64,000 nucleotides of DNA from the NCBI GenBank assembly GCA_026182355.1, contig JAPFBL010001929.1, positions 1,054,501-1,118,500 of the forward strand, read 5' to 3'. The translations under genes and the position numbers were made by a program. Origin of the DNA: Hermatobates lingyangjiaoensis (Eukaryota > Arthropoda > Insecta > Hemiptera > Hermatobatidae). This document shows positions 1 to 11,954 of the stretch, piece after piece (the first letter of the stretch is position 1; every line of letters begins with the position of its first letter). Under the pieces are notes generated by a model. That model made no database searches. It was not told where the DNA came from and saw nothing but the letters and a program-made list of their open reading frames with translations.

Positions 1-1
1 A

Positions 2-136
2 GAGGCTTTCTTGGTAACCTTTACAAATTTCTCACACTTGACCGCCCTTGTGAGCATTAACGAGATCACTGAAGTGGCCCCCTTTTCAGGAGGAATAAAA
101 AAAACTGGTTCATCAACTCACCGTGGCTTTCAGGTA
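2..136 (+). other. Tentative exon-like open frame at left edge
   Basis: Reading from base 2, a frame stays open for 58 codons to a TGA near base 176, which is long for this AT-rich DNA. It contains a CAG followed by GTAGGA at about 137, a fair 5' splice site, so 2-136 could be the end of an exon that starts outside the window. The peptide matches nothing I recognise, and its exit phase (0) does not fit the phase-1 entry of the exon at 7542. It therefore cannot be the immediately preceding exon of the Pax gene. Chance is quite possible. Confidence 0.12.
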
Positions 137-759
137 GGAAGCTTTGATATTTATCGGAGAATTTACAGTGGCAAATGATAACGGTTTGCTGGTTAGTCAG
201 ATTTGAGGCCTAGTCTTTTAATATATGCACCAATCTCTGTTTGCTTATTCACTCCTTCTAGAATCTGATAATGATTTATAATTGCTTCCAATTATTAACT
301 TCTTATATGCTTTACAATTAAAAAGGGCAAACTAATACTTTAAATAGAGGCTTGTTGATTATAGTGGAATGAATCATTTCTCCTTACGAAGAGATAATTA
401 CAGGCTTAAGTGTGAAAATATTAATAACGTGTTGAGATGTTGAATGGTCGCTTTACGCTTACACTGAGCTATCATTGGGGTCAGTCCAGTATTCAGGTCA
501 ATTCTTAAACACAAAAAGGTCTGGAGTGGCCTACTCTCAATTTTACTATAACTTAACTATCACAATAGTTAATTCGTTGGCAATCGATTGAGATGGTTTT
601 ATTTTAATATGACTATCGTGATTAAGTTATACTATAACTTCCGGTATATTATCAATTAGAAAAGAATTATCAAAATTATAGCTAATAAATTTAATAACTG
701 CAGTTATAAACATCTAGTCAATTTAACAAAAAATAACTTTATATTACAAATATTTAGCT
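137..759. other. AT-rich stretch, no feature seen
   Basis: AT-rich sequence without a long open frame or a clear repeat. It is either an intron of the Pax gene or 5' flanking DNA. Confidence 0.4.
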
Positions 760-1061
760 GTGCCAGTTGACCTCAATGGTTAACGTACTCGTCTCTAGGC
801 TGGTAGTTCGAGGTTCGATCCCCACCTGGTCCTCGATTTATTCACGCGAGAGGAGAGATAAATCTGAGTGCGTCATCCCTCAGAGGTGATCTTAAAGCCG
901 TCGGTCCCGAGCCTGTACGATATCAGGTACTCGTTAAAGATCCCTACTAGAAACGCACTTGAGTTAGGCGAAATTTAGGACTCTCAATGTAGGATCACCG
1001 ATAAAACAAAAAGACCGTAAAGAGCTGACGTTTTTAACCCGCTAGGGGATCGGTTTCAAAA
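760..1061 (+). mobile_element. tRNA-derived SINE, tail type A, full length
   Basis: The copy begins with a tRNA-like head whose B box reads GGTTCGATCCC. It continues through the shared body (GTACGATATCAGGTACTCG, TTGAGTTAGG) and ends with the type A tail (ATCACCGAT and then CTAGGGGATCGGTTT). Many point differences from the other copies show that it is old. Confidence 0.9.
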
Positions 1062-1155
1062 ATGAAAAAAATATCACTTTTAATTTCATATGAAGTTGAT
1101 ACATTTAACTTACTGTCATTTGTGGGTATTTTTTATTTTATTGTTTAAACCGATA

Positions 1156-1294
1156 CCCAACAATGTTGCCGCATGCGCGCCCCGTCACAGAGAATAAGTT
1201 AGACAGGAATCAATTTATAGTTCAATTAAATTGGTGAAATAATAATAAATAAATAAAAGAAAAAATTGTGGGCGCGTATGCGACAACATTGTTG
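1156..1294. repeat. Inverted repeat with GC-rich arms
   Basis: Arms of about 26 bp at 1158-1183 and 1269-1294 are reverse complements with a few mismatches (CCAACAATGTTG against CAACATTGTTGG, with GCGCGCCC against GGGCGCG). The spacer is AT-rich. It directly abuts the larger foldback element on its right and may be its outer boundary. Confidence 0.75.
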
Positions 1295-1800
1295 GTCTCC
1301 AACCGTCTCTGAACCGGTGCGCTTGGTTTTCCTCTTTTATCTCTCCTGAAGACGGTTCAAACAGAAAATTAGAGACTAATACAATGTCTAAAATGATCAA
1401 ACCACAATATAAAATGGGAAAACAAGACTAAGATCTTTCAACAGTAGCAAGCGGTCTTCGTCAGTGTCAAAACCCAGCTGAATTTTAGTCTTGTTTTCCC
1501 ATTTCATATTGTGGTTTGATCATTGATTGTTATTTCACGTGTTTATGTGAAATCTTTTTAAAGTCTAAAATATACATGCATATTTTGAAAACGTTTAAAT
1601 AAAGAATGAAAATTTTCGGTCTAATTTTAGGTTTGAACTCTCTTCAGGAGAGATAAGAGAGGGAAACTAAGCGCACTGGTTCAGAGACGGTTGGAGACCC
1701 TCCAATTCAGATGAAATGAACCAATGATAATTAGAGATTGTAAGTGTGTGCTTTTGATTTCTCTATGTTTCTTTTTCTATATTGAACTATATATATATGT
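1287..1800. repeat. Nested foldback: family Y arms around a family X foldback
   Basis: Family Y arms at about 1287-1385 and 1608-1703 are reverse complements (GGTCTCCAACCGTCTCTGAA against TTCAGAGACGGTTGGAGACC). Between them lies a complete family X palindrome at 1395-1566 (AAACCACAATA ... TATTGTGGTTTGATCATTG). The left Y arm holds CTGAAGA at 1346-1352, a short stem and GAAA at 1364-1367. The X right arm has lost its own CTGACGA core. The right flank ends in TTGAACTATATATATATG. I read this as family X inserted into family Y. Confidence 0.8.
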
Positions 1801-2507
1801 AATTTCAAAAAAGTTTAAATATGAAGAAGTATATCTTGAATAAAGAACTTGTAGATAGAAAGTTATTACTTTTTTTACTTTTATAACAAAAATGAGGATA
1901 TTTTTATATTTTTATGATTTATTGTGGATGTGTGTAAGCTTAGATATCATTTATATCTTCAGACTAATATTAAGAAAGTGTTTTCAGTAACTTATTATCT
2001 AGCTAAGCCATTTATTGAACTGGCCAACTGAACTGTTAGACTCAAAGAACTGATACCGGTGAGTCTTAAAGAAGAAGGAATGTTACACTCTAATATTTAA
2101 AAAATCTGTTTAATATTTAAGAAAATTTGTTTTATAATTTTAACATGCACATAAACAAACAACACACACACACACACACACACACGAGTTTGTGGTTTCT
2201 ATACCCAAGTCAGATCTTTGATATTTGACATTTTAAATCTGAAGATGACTTCTCAATCTCTTCGAAAGAGAAAGCTAAAGTTCTTTATGAATATCTGTTC
2301 TCCTAATCTTCTTAGCAGTTGCTTAACCATGGTTTTTTTTTCAATCACTACTGAATATTGTTTCAAAAATACCTTTCTCTGAAGTTTATATAGCCGTTAA
2401 ATGAAAGCTTAAATTCCTCATTATAATCCTTATTCCGAGTGTTTAAAAAATATTAAAAACTGATAATAACAACTGGTTTGTCTACGAAACTCTTACATAT
2501 GAATTTT
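1801..2507. other. AT-rich stretch with a small CA repeat
   Basis: No gene is seen. It holds a (CA)n tract at 2162-2185 and otherwise unremarkable AT-rich DNA. Confidence 0.5.
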
Positions 2508-2770
2508 AGTAATAAAATATATCATCTCAAGATCAAAGTAATACCGTACTATCAATTGTAAGTTTATGATTTTTCTAAAACTTCAAAATAAAATTGGTAT
2601 CATTAGGTACATCATAATTATCAAAGAACATTATACAGTAATAATGTTAATAGATTGTTTTCAAATTAATTTTGGTAGTAAAATATAATAACTCAGGATC
2701 AAAGTATTACCGTACTATCAATTTCAATCTTATCAAGTTTCTAAAACTTCAGAATTGAAAAGTATTATTT
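2508..2770 (+). repeat. Spaced direct duplication, about 90-bp unit
   Basis: Two diverged copies at about 2508-2600 and 2676-2770 share AGATCAAAGTAATACCGTAC / GGATCAAAGTATTACCGTAC, then CTATCAATT and TTTCTAAAACTTCA. The period is about 170 bp. It looks like a local segmental duplication or two units of a longer array. Confidence 0.8.
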
Positions 2771-3579
2771 TTTATATCATACTCAAATGAGGGTCTCAAA
2801 GTTGTAAATTTATAGATGAACCCTGATAGTTTAGGTTTTTTTTTTGTTTTGAGAAAAACAACATTTTGAGAAAACTAGACTAGTAAAACAAATTATTTAT
2901 TACATATTCGCATTATAAACAACGGACTCAAGCTATGGAAGAAACTGATAACAGTTTTGAAACTTTGAATACAAGATTTACTGACTAAAGTAGAAAAGGA
3001 AGCTGTTATATTGACCTCGAGAAAGACGCGTAGTTTTTGTTTGATTTAGTTAAAGCAATCATTTTTCTGGTTTTTGTGCTGTTCATCCTTTATATAATCG
3101 AACATTCAGGCTAATTTTGATATCTGTAGTCACGCTATAAACATCACCTGCACGGGAAGTCAAGCTGAAGGGTTTCACCTTTTAACACTCAACTACTATA
3201 CGGGGATCACTGTTCCTCAATCTTTTATTATTTAAAGCACACTTATAAGATATTAAAATGTCTCAGCACACACAAAGCAAAGATACACTAAACTATGATA
3301 TTCATTACAGCAAATTTCATTAATTCATTATATTCTATGAATTTCAAAGAAAAATTTAATATACTGTATGGTTTACTATAATTTCCTATACTATTTATTT
3401 ATAGTATAGTATGCTATATATATAATATTTGTGTACTAGTGTACGGCACACGCAAAGCAAAAGTACAATAAATTATGAAATTCATCATATTATAAATGTA
3501 TGAATTTCAAGGAAACATTTAATATGCTTTATAGTATACTATAATTTGATATACTATACCATTAAATTAATAGTACAAG

Positions 3580-3875
<296 letters not shown>

Positions 3876-3904
3876 GTATATATATATGATTATATACAGT
3901 GGTT

Positions 3905-4036
3905 CAGAAACAAAGAATAGTAACACATAGAAAAAGAGGCACACTGAATAACTCAAATTTTTGGATAATCCGTCTTCAGAAGAAATGAGAGTGGGAGACC
4001 AAGCACACCGGAAAAACAACGACAGAAGACCCTCCT
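3905..4036 (-). repeat. Single-arm element, family V
   Basis: It contains ACTCAAATTTTTGGATAATC followed by CGTCTTCAG. On the - strand this reads CTGAAGACGGATTATCC, close to the full family V copy near 32200. It lies directly downstream of the family X foldback. Confidence 0.65.
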
Positions 4037-4304
4037 TTATACCATTAAATTTCAAGGAAAAATTTATTATACTATATAGTATACTCTATTTTAATATGCT
4101 ATACTATTAAATTAATAGTAAAGTATATATATAGATGGAGAGAGAGAGAATTCGTATACTAGTCACGGTATTCACACAGCAACGGCAGAGTAAATTATGA
4201 AAATTATCATATTATAAATTGTATGAATTTCAAAGGAAAATTTAATAACTCAATAGTATACCATAATTTAATATACAATACTGTTATAAATATTAGTGTA
4301 GTAT

Positions 4305-4308
<4 letters not shown>

Positions 4309-4345
<37 letters not shown>

Positions 4346-4455
4346 AAAAGTAGGCAGCAAATCTTCTTTTAAACAAGTTGAATTGTAATATGCAGCAACC
4401 TCTGCAAAATATGCAGATGCTATATAATTAGTATACTAATTATATGTTAGTATGC

Positions 4456-4497
<42 letters not shown>

Positions 4498-4635
4498 GAA
4501 TTTAAAAAGAACACGTAGAAAAGAAATCACTGAACCCACTACTATATTTCGATGTCCTTGTCTTCAGGAAAAGAAGTGAATCGCTCCAAAGGCTCATAAC
4601 GACTCAGCCTATATATATATATATATATATATATA
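4309..4635. repeat. Three (AT)n tracts around a small foldback-family arm
   Basis: AT tracts lie at 4309-4341, 4464-4492 and 4611-4635. Between the last two, 4492-4610 holds AACACGTAGAAAAGAAATCA, TATATTTCGATGTCCTTG and TCTTCAGG. Read on the - strand this gives CTGAAGA ... GAAATATAG, the same layout as the other microsatellite-linked elements. Confidence 0.7.
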
Positions 4636-4727
4636 ATTTGTATAATATATGAAATATAATTAGACTGTAATATGATGTAAAACTACATAACTATAATAAT
4701 GTTGTGCATATGTAGATTCATGTTCTG

Positions 4728-4806
4728 TTGCACTGTTTGCGGCACACCTGACTCAGTGTCACACTAGTGTGCTGCGGCACCGTGGTTGGAGATCTCTAGC
4801 TGGGAT
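4728..4806. mobile_element. Possible hAT-like relic
   Basis: Imperfect inverted motifs GCGGCACAC and GTGTGCTGCGGCAC surround a palindromic ACACTAGTGT and are followed by GTGGTTGGAGATCTC. Strings of the form GTGTGCCGCGGCACxxxGGTTGGxGA are common in hAT/Charlie-type elements. No transposase is seen. Confidence 0.3.
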
Positions 4807-4914
4807 AAACATTCGAACCTTTGTCAAGACTGTGCTTGAGCCAGTAACTGGATACACCTCAGCCGAGATAATTAAGCGTTAATGACAATTTTGTTAAATT
4901 TTTCAATATTGATT

Positions 4915-5012
4915 TTTTACGTAGTATAAAATACATGCATATTGTTATTACCACTGAGGTTAGTATGATTTATATTAGAAATAGGTAAAACCATCATACC
5001 TCGTAAGATGAT
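4915..5012 (+). repeat. Dispersed repeat, family U, copy 1
   Basis: It shares AAATACATGC, TATTGTTA, TACCACTG, GGTTAGTATGATTTATATTA and GAAATAGG with 63005-63118, 58 kb away. Here only one arm is present. The second copy is a full hairpin. Confidence 0.8.
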
Positions 5013-5972
5013 CCTGGAGTTGGAGCGCTTTCGGACGTTGTCCATCTTCGATCGCAACAAACCTACTATAAAATACATCATGATCATTTTTTATCTATTG
5101 TTATCATTATATTATTATTATCAAATAATTTCTAATCATACCTTACATCGCATATTGACCGATGTACTCCATCATATAAGGAATAAGTTCACCTTCAAGA
5201 AAAACTGTACTGAAGACGGACAGATAAATGGAAAAGTTACTCCTGAAGGAAGATGATATCTGAAAACACACAAGATGATCACACTACACAATGTACGATG
5301 TATTATCGATTTATGTATTTACCATACTCTTTGTAAAGAATATATACATAGTCAATTCTTAAAGAAAACTTGTTTAAATGCACTCAAGGTGGAACGCTAG
5401 AAGTGTGGGCAATCGAATCGATGGAGCAAACAAGTTTTATTTAAAAAAAACTTTCCGTTATAACCTTCTGACAAAATTAACAGATTCTATTCATGAATGT
5501 CATTCTTACTAATAATAAGATTGATTATAGCGACAAAACAAAATAAACCGATTAAACATTATAATGTTGAAGGTACTACAGGGAGTAGGTATTATTTTCA
5601 TAATTATGCATACATATAATCATAATTAATGTATCGTCTCTATTACAGTCTCTATTCAACTGATTCTATTATCTAAAGCCTACTAGATATGTTTGAGATA
5701 GACGTGAGTAAAACCAACTCATGAACAAAAGTCTCTTGATAGCGTGGAATGTTCGAAAACTTTTCAGGTAGAGAAAAAAAATTATCTAACACTCCAATAC
5801 GCAGGGAGCATTTAAAAATTAGTCACTAAACTGAAACAATTGTTCTTCGTCAAGAGTTATACTGTATGTAACAAGTGAAATCTGACATTTCATTCGATTT
5901 TTCTAACCTAATCCGACCGTTTGACTTCAAATGGTCGGCAACCGTTTCCATATATGTCTGAATAATAAGAAT
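5013..5972. other. No gene seen
   Basis: AT-rich DNA with scattered foldback-family motifs (CTGAAGACGG near 5210, CTCCTGAAGG near 5240) but no clear element boundaries and no convincing exon. Confidence 0.4.
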
Positions 5973-6180
5973 TCACAATAAACACGCGAAATAAAGATCA
6001 ACATTTAAAGCACAGAAAGAAATTTGAAAAAAAGGCTGAAGCCTTTCAGTCAAAACAAGCGGTCTTCGTCGTAGCCAAACTGAAACTGTTTCAGTTTGGC
6101 TCTGATAAAGGACCACTTGTTTTAGTTGAAAAATCTCAAGACTTCTTTCTGATTTTTTACAGTGGTTTAGACGTTGATGC
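5973..6180. repeat. Diverged family X foldback
   Basis: The palindrome is centred on AACTGAAACTGTTTCAGTTT near 6085, with arms AACAAGCGGTCTTCGTCG and GACCACTTGTTTTAGTTG. Its outer parts have drifted well away from the other family X copies. A short antisense open frame here is a product of the repeat. Confidence 0.65.
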
Positions 6181-6688
6181 ATATGTAGTTGATATATACA
6201 TATGTATAAGTATACAATGTATGCTTGCAACAATGTATATATAACAATACTTTGAAAACAGAAGGAAACAACACCAATGAAAACAGATATTGGGACTCAC
6301 TTTCAGTGAATGTATATATTTATATATTGTTGCACAAATAATCAGTTCTATACGAGTAGAGTTTTAGAAAAATATATTTGTATATTTAGGAGCCTACATT
6401 CTTGGTACATATTTCATCAAATTCTTTATTAATCCATGTCCATCCACTCTTTTAGACAACTTTTCTTTCATATCTGGTGTTTCAAATCGTCAAGCAAACT
6501 AAATAGCAATTCTCCAAAGGTTTTTTTTTCAATGGTTGCTATTAGTCCAAAATAATTACTGATTTAAGTATAGTTATAGTTAAATATGGTTAAATTGATA
6601 TTTAGTATGCTTGAGAATTTGAAAAACGAGATAAAAAAGTTAGAAAACTTATCTAGAAGAGTAATTATTCTTATTACTGGAATCTTAC

Positions 6689-6689
<1 letters not shown>

Positions 6690-6726
<37 letters not shown>
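6690..6726. repeat. (AT)n microsatellite
   Basis: A pure AT tract that immediately abuts the family Y element starting TAGTTCAATGTAC. Confidence 0.95.
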
Positions 6727-6730
<4 letters not shown>

Positions 6731-6925
6731 CAATGTACATAAAGAAACTAGAGAAATTAAAAACACACACTTACAGTCTCTAATTTTCGGTTGAACCGTT
6801 TTCAGGAGAGATAAGAGAGGGAAACCAAGCGCACTGGTACAAAGACGGTTGGCGACCCAATTTTTTATGGACATTGAACTGTATTTGTCCATTTCGGATC
6901 GTATTTCCATCGAAAAAGTGTATAT
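6727..6925 (-). repeat. Foldback family Y, single arm
   Basis: It starts AGTTCAATGTAC. It holds TCTCTAATTTTCGGTTGAAC then CGTTTTCAGGAGAGATAAG, and ends GTATTTCCATCGAAAAAGTG next to another short AT tract. On the - strand it reads CTGAAAACGG-TTCAA-CCGAAAATTAG. Confidence 0.8.
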
Positions 6926-6949
6926 ATATATAACAGGGTTTGAAAATAA

Positions 6950-7147
6950 ACACGTGAAAAAACAAGAAATGTTGAAACCACAATAAGAAATGGGAAAAAA
7001 GACTAAGATCTTTCAACCGTAACAAGCGGTCTTCGTCACAGTCAAAAACCATCATCGTAGGGTTTTTAACTCTGACGAAGACCGCATGTTACTGTTGAAA
7101 GATCCTAGTCTTTTTTCTATTTCATATTGTGTTTTGAATATTGATAT
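6950..7147. repeat. Foldback element, family X
   Basis: Arms AAACCACAATAAGAAATGGG and its partner near 7110-7140 surround a centre at about 7050. The right-arm core has CTGACGA at 7072-7078 and GAAA at 7097-7100, with one stem base changed (ACCG against CTGT). Confidence 0.85.
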
Positions 7148-7541
7148 ACCTATATCAATTTGAACATTGGTATATATATAATAGTGTTTTATACATAATT
7201 ATATATTAAAGCAGAGAATCCAAAATAGAAGGAAATTATTACGACGATTGAAATCATGAAGCACAGTTGTTCAGAAGAAGGACGAAGCTTAAGAGTGAAG
7301 TACACTATACAGAGTATGCCTTAATTCGGATTTATGTCATGCTACTTCAGTTTGTATTAATATCTCTGACACCAGCAAGCATTATTTATTTAAAAATGTT
7401 TTTTTTTTCAATATGTTCCTTTGTGATATTTGTTTGAGAATCTACTTATGAATGTGTTGGAAAGATTAAGTTTAAGAAGCTGTTTGATTTTTATTTGTAT
7501 GACTTATCTTGTACACTTGACAAGCATATATTGTTTATTAG
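7148..7541. other. Intron end before the RED exon
   Basis: AT-rich DNA ending in a splice acceptor TTGTTTATTAG at 7541. No additional exon is recognised. The open frame starting at 7430 runs through the acceptor, and its first 37 codons are intronic. Confidence 0.6.
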
Positions 7542-7748
7542 GTGTCTGCACCAATGGGACAGCGCCTTCCGTAAGCAGCATCAACAGGATTCTGCGGAAC
7601 AGGGCGGCAGAAAGAGCTGCCGCTGAGTTCGCCAGGGCAGCCGGGTACGCGGGCCTGTACCCAGCGGCAGCGGCCTACTGCTGGCCGCACGTGTGGCCCC
7701 ACCCCATGGGACCTGACCCTTCGGGGCCTCACATGCAACCTCCACCAG
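7542..7748 (+). CDS. eyg: Eyegone-type Pax protein, internal exon (end of RED subdomain)
   Basis: The 207-nt exon starts after TTATTAG and ends CCACCAG|GTACTT, entering and leaving in phase 1. It encodes VCTNGTAPSVSSINRILRNR and then AAERAAAEFARAAGY, followed by an Ala/Pro/His/Trp-rich linker. SVSSINRILRNR is the last (recognition) helix of the paired RED subdomain. VCTN at a splice junction matches the exon boundary I recall for Pax genes. The run after RNR is, from memory, typical of Eyegone/Twin-of-eyegone and differs from Pax6. Eyg proteins are nuclear DNA-binding factors, repressive and acting in eye and head development in flies. GC content rises sharply over the exon. The residues expected just upstream (the FAWEIRDRLL region) are not in this window. 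Confidence 0.93.
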
Positions 7749-8371
7749 GTACTTATAATCCATTTACCGTCATTATCCTCACAGTCAGTAAATCACAATG
7801 AAATCGCACCTGGCTAATCACTGAAATCAATCACTAGGTACTAGATAATATTATTAACTATGGTTGTAACTATTCAATAAACTGTAAGGTTTTAAATATT
7901 TTGCCAGGGGGAAGTCCTGTGCAAGCCGTCCGATGAATAGAATGACGTGAAAAAATCGATCCAAGCCATTGAACTGTCAGGCACTCGTTGAAAATCCTCT
8001 GTAATGAAGTTTCAACCGTCTATATAGTGTTAATCCGGTAATGTGACTGAAAGATATTTAAAATTGATGACGAATGACAAACAATCGTCACTTTTAGCCC
8101 CCATTGCACAGAACTAAATGGAAAAACCTGTATGTTTGGACATTGAAAATGAACAACAGATAAATGAATCTGTTGGTTATTTTGACAGTTAAGTCCAAAT
8201 TCTTTGGATTTAACTTGAAATATACATAAGACACACTTTTGTTTCTGAAAAATGACTAAAAGAGTATTGAAAAGACCATGTAATAAACATGCTTTAACTT
8301 TTTCGAAGAAGGATAACATAAGTAATATCTGCATGTTAATCTTAGAGTTAGTTCAATTTGTATGTTGATGA

Positions 8372-9265
8372 ATGTACCATAAACTTCACTGGGCAGGCTT
8401 CCTAAACCACCTTACAGTTTTAGGACTACCACAGTGTTGTTATGAACTCGGTCGTCCCTTCGATGAGGGAAGTTCCCGTTACCCCGGACCAGAGCTCATG
8501 CAAATAGTTCATCAAGCCTTTCAGGGCGTCAGTGTGAGGAATCTTAGTACGAAAGAAACGACTCACAAGGAGAGATTACAAATCTCTGGTTGGCTAACTG
8601 TCACCTGTACTAAACATAAATTGCCTCGATGGGGTGTATCTAATCGCCCCACTCTGAGAGCCCGTCAAGAGCTGAGTCCACAAGTACTAAGCAAGTACCA
8701 GCTGTCCAGTCCAATCTGTTGAGTTCAAGGCCAGTTCCCACTGGTAGAGGTTTGGGGTTTTTAGTTCTCCTGGTTGCTAAGGAGACACTCCGAGAAGTTA
8801 CTGCTTCTTACAGAACGACCACAAGGGTTACCCAACTTGGGTGAGAACCAACAGCCACTATGAGTCAAACCTCAGTTGGCGGGATGGAGAGAGAACCCCT
8901 CCATGGGCCACCGCCGCCCGCAGTACCGACTTATTTCAAGAGTTTCGGATCAAACTCCGGACCAGAGGTCTTACTGAACCTACTCAGTTACAGGTAAGGT
9001 CAGTGGCCTTATACAGCCCCTGGTTCTATGAACCTGTGAATATATGTATAAACCGATGCAGCCTATGGATAGCTGCAGGGCGCCACTTGGGGCGAGAATG
9101 TACCATAAACAAGATAGGAGAGGAACTTTTTAAACAAATACTTGAGTTAAAATCTCAGAAAAAACAGTTTGTCGCAAAAACTAAATACTATTGGCCAGAT
9201 ACCGATATGATGTCCAAACTTACATTAAAAACTTGTTTCACTGGACTCTGCAGTATCTGGTAGCC
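8372..9265 (+). mobile_element. Degraded retroelement region with integrase-like scrap
   Basis: A GC-richer block than its surroundings. At about 9185-9205 one frame reads KTKYYWPD, and a neighbouring frame just after it reads YDVQTYIKN. That combination resembles the zinc-binding (HHCC) start of Ty3/Gypsy-type integrases, broken by a frameshift. Nothing else of a pol gene is seen. Open frames at 8372-8722 and 8841-9263 carry no other recognised domain. Part of the block (8830-9010) resembles 53375-53580. Confidence 0.4.
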
Positions 9266-9454
9266 AAAAACTATAGTAGGTTGTTATACAAATGCCATAT
9301 AGGTTTTACTGTGTTTATACGAGCTGAATATGTGGCTCATTTATGCTTGTTTGTTTTCCAATGCTCACAGCTTTTAGTGCTGTTCTAGGAATGGTAAGTA
9401 TGGCTAATTCATCATTTGGTACCCATTTTAGTAATTGGCGAGCTATATGTCTAG

Positions 9455-9676
9455 TGTCGATTCTTCATCTACACTGGGAGTTTCTACCCTGGGAGACAAA
9501 TTTTTCCTAACTCAACTGTATTTTGAGTAGGTATCTTTAACGAGAACCTGAAAAAAGTACAAGCTTAACTTCCCTTTCTTTACTTTAAGGATGATAAAGG
9601 CCTGAGGGAGAATTGAACCCGGAATCTATTAGTCCAGATACGAGCACGCGAGCCATTGGGCTACCCTGGCTCTCAC
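9455..9676 (-). mobile_element. tRNA-SINE, degenerate
   Basis: On the - strand the head reads CCAGGGTAGCCCAATGG and the B box GGGTTCAATTC. The body remains as ACTCAAAATACAGTTGAGTT with TTAGG and CTCCCAGTGTAG. The central body is partly deleted or replaced. Confidence 0.75.
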
Positions 9677-10968
9677 TTACAGATTTCCAATTAAGCGTTG
9701 TCCAATGGTGCTGAAAGGGTGCCTTATTTGTGATTGGGAATAACATTACCGGGGTTGGTAATGACACGTGACGGAGTACTTGTTGGCTAAATTCGCTGCT
9801 CCAAAGAAAACCAGTATATTAAACTTTTTCATGGCTAATCGTAAATAAAAGTGGGGGATTGTTAAGTTAGACTAAAGTCTTGTCATATCAAAACAAATGT
9901 CTTTTGTCAAATTTTGTTTATCCGTTGAGTATAAGGAATAGTATGATCAAAAGAGACACCCCAAACATTATGCTTAACTGTTCTTGTTAGGATTAAAGGT
10001 GATTTTGCATAAAGGAAGAATTTACTTCCTAACAAGCCGCCATTAATGTGAATAAGTAAGAGGGGGTGGAGGGCTGGGTAAATCGGTAATGAACCGTGGG
10101 ACTAGTAAGAAACCATTTCGCTTCCAAAGCAACACCGATGGGAGGCAGCCATTCTTAGAAAGCGTTACTGCACAAGAATTTCAGAACCCATTCTAGGGAC
10201 AATCTATTCAAAAGGAAATCGCCTCTTTTCCTTAGAAAAAACATGGTTAAAGAAAAAGTTGCTTTCACTGCCAATAGAGTTAAACGTGTCTCAATTGAGT
10301 ATTCATACGTTTGATTTGTAAAATACCGCAAAACCATAAACTACTTTATTTTGATTCGCTTTTAAGTAAACAAGACAATTTAACGACTGCTCTTAAAATG
10401 AATCAACTAAATTAAGATACTTGTTGGTAATCTCAAGGTTTATATGAGACTCATATATAACATTGTTTTTTTTTCTTGCCACTATCTTCCCTCTTTTGAA
10501 AACTGAAAGTAATATTTATAAACATCCATAATATTAAACAGATTTCAAGAATGAATTTATAGCCGTAATTAAAAGTGTATATATATTTACAGAAGTTACG
10601 GGATTTAAGACGTGTGTCTGAAAGGTTGACAAATTTGTATTCAACCATGCAATTCCATACATGTGTAATGTTTATTCAAACATAAAAATCACATCACATG
10701 TGTCTGATTTTCTTCAAGTAACACATTACTGTTATAAAGGATTTTATAAAGTTATTTCATCACTATGTATTATATCCCACCAATGATCCGGTAACAAATG
10801 ACCTGTTCGTTTGACTACGCCATATGTCGATACCTTAGTGAATTATCAAAACAGAGTTCTGTCTCACCGATTAAAGTTTTGAACGACGGCCTCTCTTCGT
10901 TAGATCAGGTATATTGTCCAACTTTTTGAGTTATGAAAAAACATGACTTTTGCTATATTATTTTTTTT

Positions 10969-11283
10969 ATTGTTTAAACCATCCCCTAGCGGGTGATTAC
11001 ATTAGTCGTTTACCGGCTTTTTTTTTTTTTGATCGGTCATTCTAGAGATTATACATTGGGAGTCCTTAATTTTGCCTAACTCAAATGCATTTCTAGTAGG
11101 GATCTTTAACTAGTACCTGACATCGTATAGGCTCGGGACCGATGCCTTAACGTCCTCTCTGAGGGACGACGTACTGAGAGTTAATCACCTCTCGCGTGAA
11201 TAAATCAAGGGCCAGGTAGTGATCAAATCCCGGACTACCAGCCCAGAGGCGAGTACGTTCACCACTGAGCTAACCTGGACCTA
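10969..11283 (-). mobile_element. tRNA-SINE, tail type A, full length
   Basis: Reverse complement: head GGTCCAGGTTAGCTCAGTGG, a decayed B box, the body with CGAGCCTATACGATGTCAGG, then the type A tail ending CGCTAGGGGATGGTTTAAAC. It lies in the intron opposite to the gene. Confidence 0.9.
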
Positions 11284-11954
11284 TAACTATATTAAAAACA
11301 CCAAATTGAACAGATTGTAAGAAACATTGACATGGTTAACACTTGGATTGGTGACACCACATGCGATGGGCATCCCTGGTAATGTGAGTCATACCTGGCT
11401 TTGATGGGTTCCGAATCACGTATGAGCAACACTTTCATCTCCTTTAGTATAGCTGTTAGAATAAAATAATGCAACCCTATAAACATTAATACAATGGAGA
11501 ACCTTATGAAATCAATGCGTTAATGTTCTCACCAGTGAATTTTGATCCTGAACCAAATGATTCTAATTATAAGAAATATTTATTGCAATATGTGCAATAA
11601 AAAAAAATTACAAATAAGATAATATGAATTATTCAATTCAAATTTATAAAATTTGTTGTTTTATTATCCTTCATCGCATACTGTCAGTATGCCAAACAAT
11701 GCGTTTATAGGTTCAAATTTAACAGTCAAATGAATAATTCTGTAATAACTTCTTGTTTATACTGCAACAGTATGTTTCTTACTTTTGCAAGCGTGCCATA
11801 AGGTTTTTTTTTTGATACTTTATTTGCAACATACTCCACAATAACTACTATATGTGTAGTAGTGATTCCATCCTTATCAAGAGAAGTGGTAAACATTTCT
11901 CCTTCTATTGGTCACAAGGAGCGTTAAACAGTTATTCATCTATTCGATCTAAGG

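Noticed and set aside
4800..4870. tRNA-like segment on the - strand with GGTTCGAATG
   Set aside because: A lone B-box-like word without a convincing A box or SINE body.
5008..5256. Possible upstream Pax exon
   Set aside because: The 82-codon frame has no paired-domain residues and overlaps a dispersed repeat.
8372..8722. 116-codon open frame in the first intron
   Set aside because: No domain, no codon-bias sign, and it lies in a block that looks like a degraded repeat.
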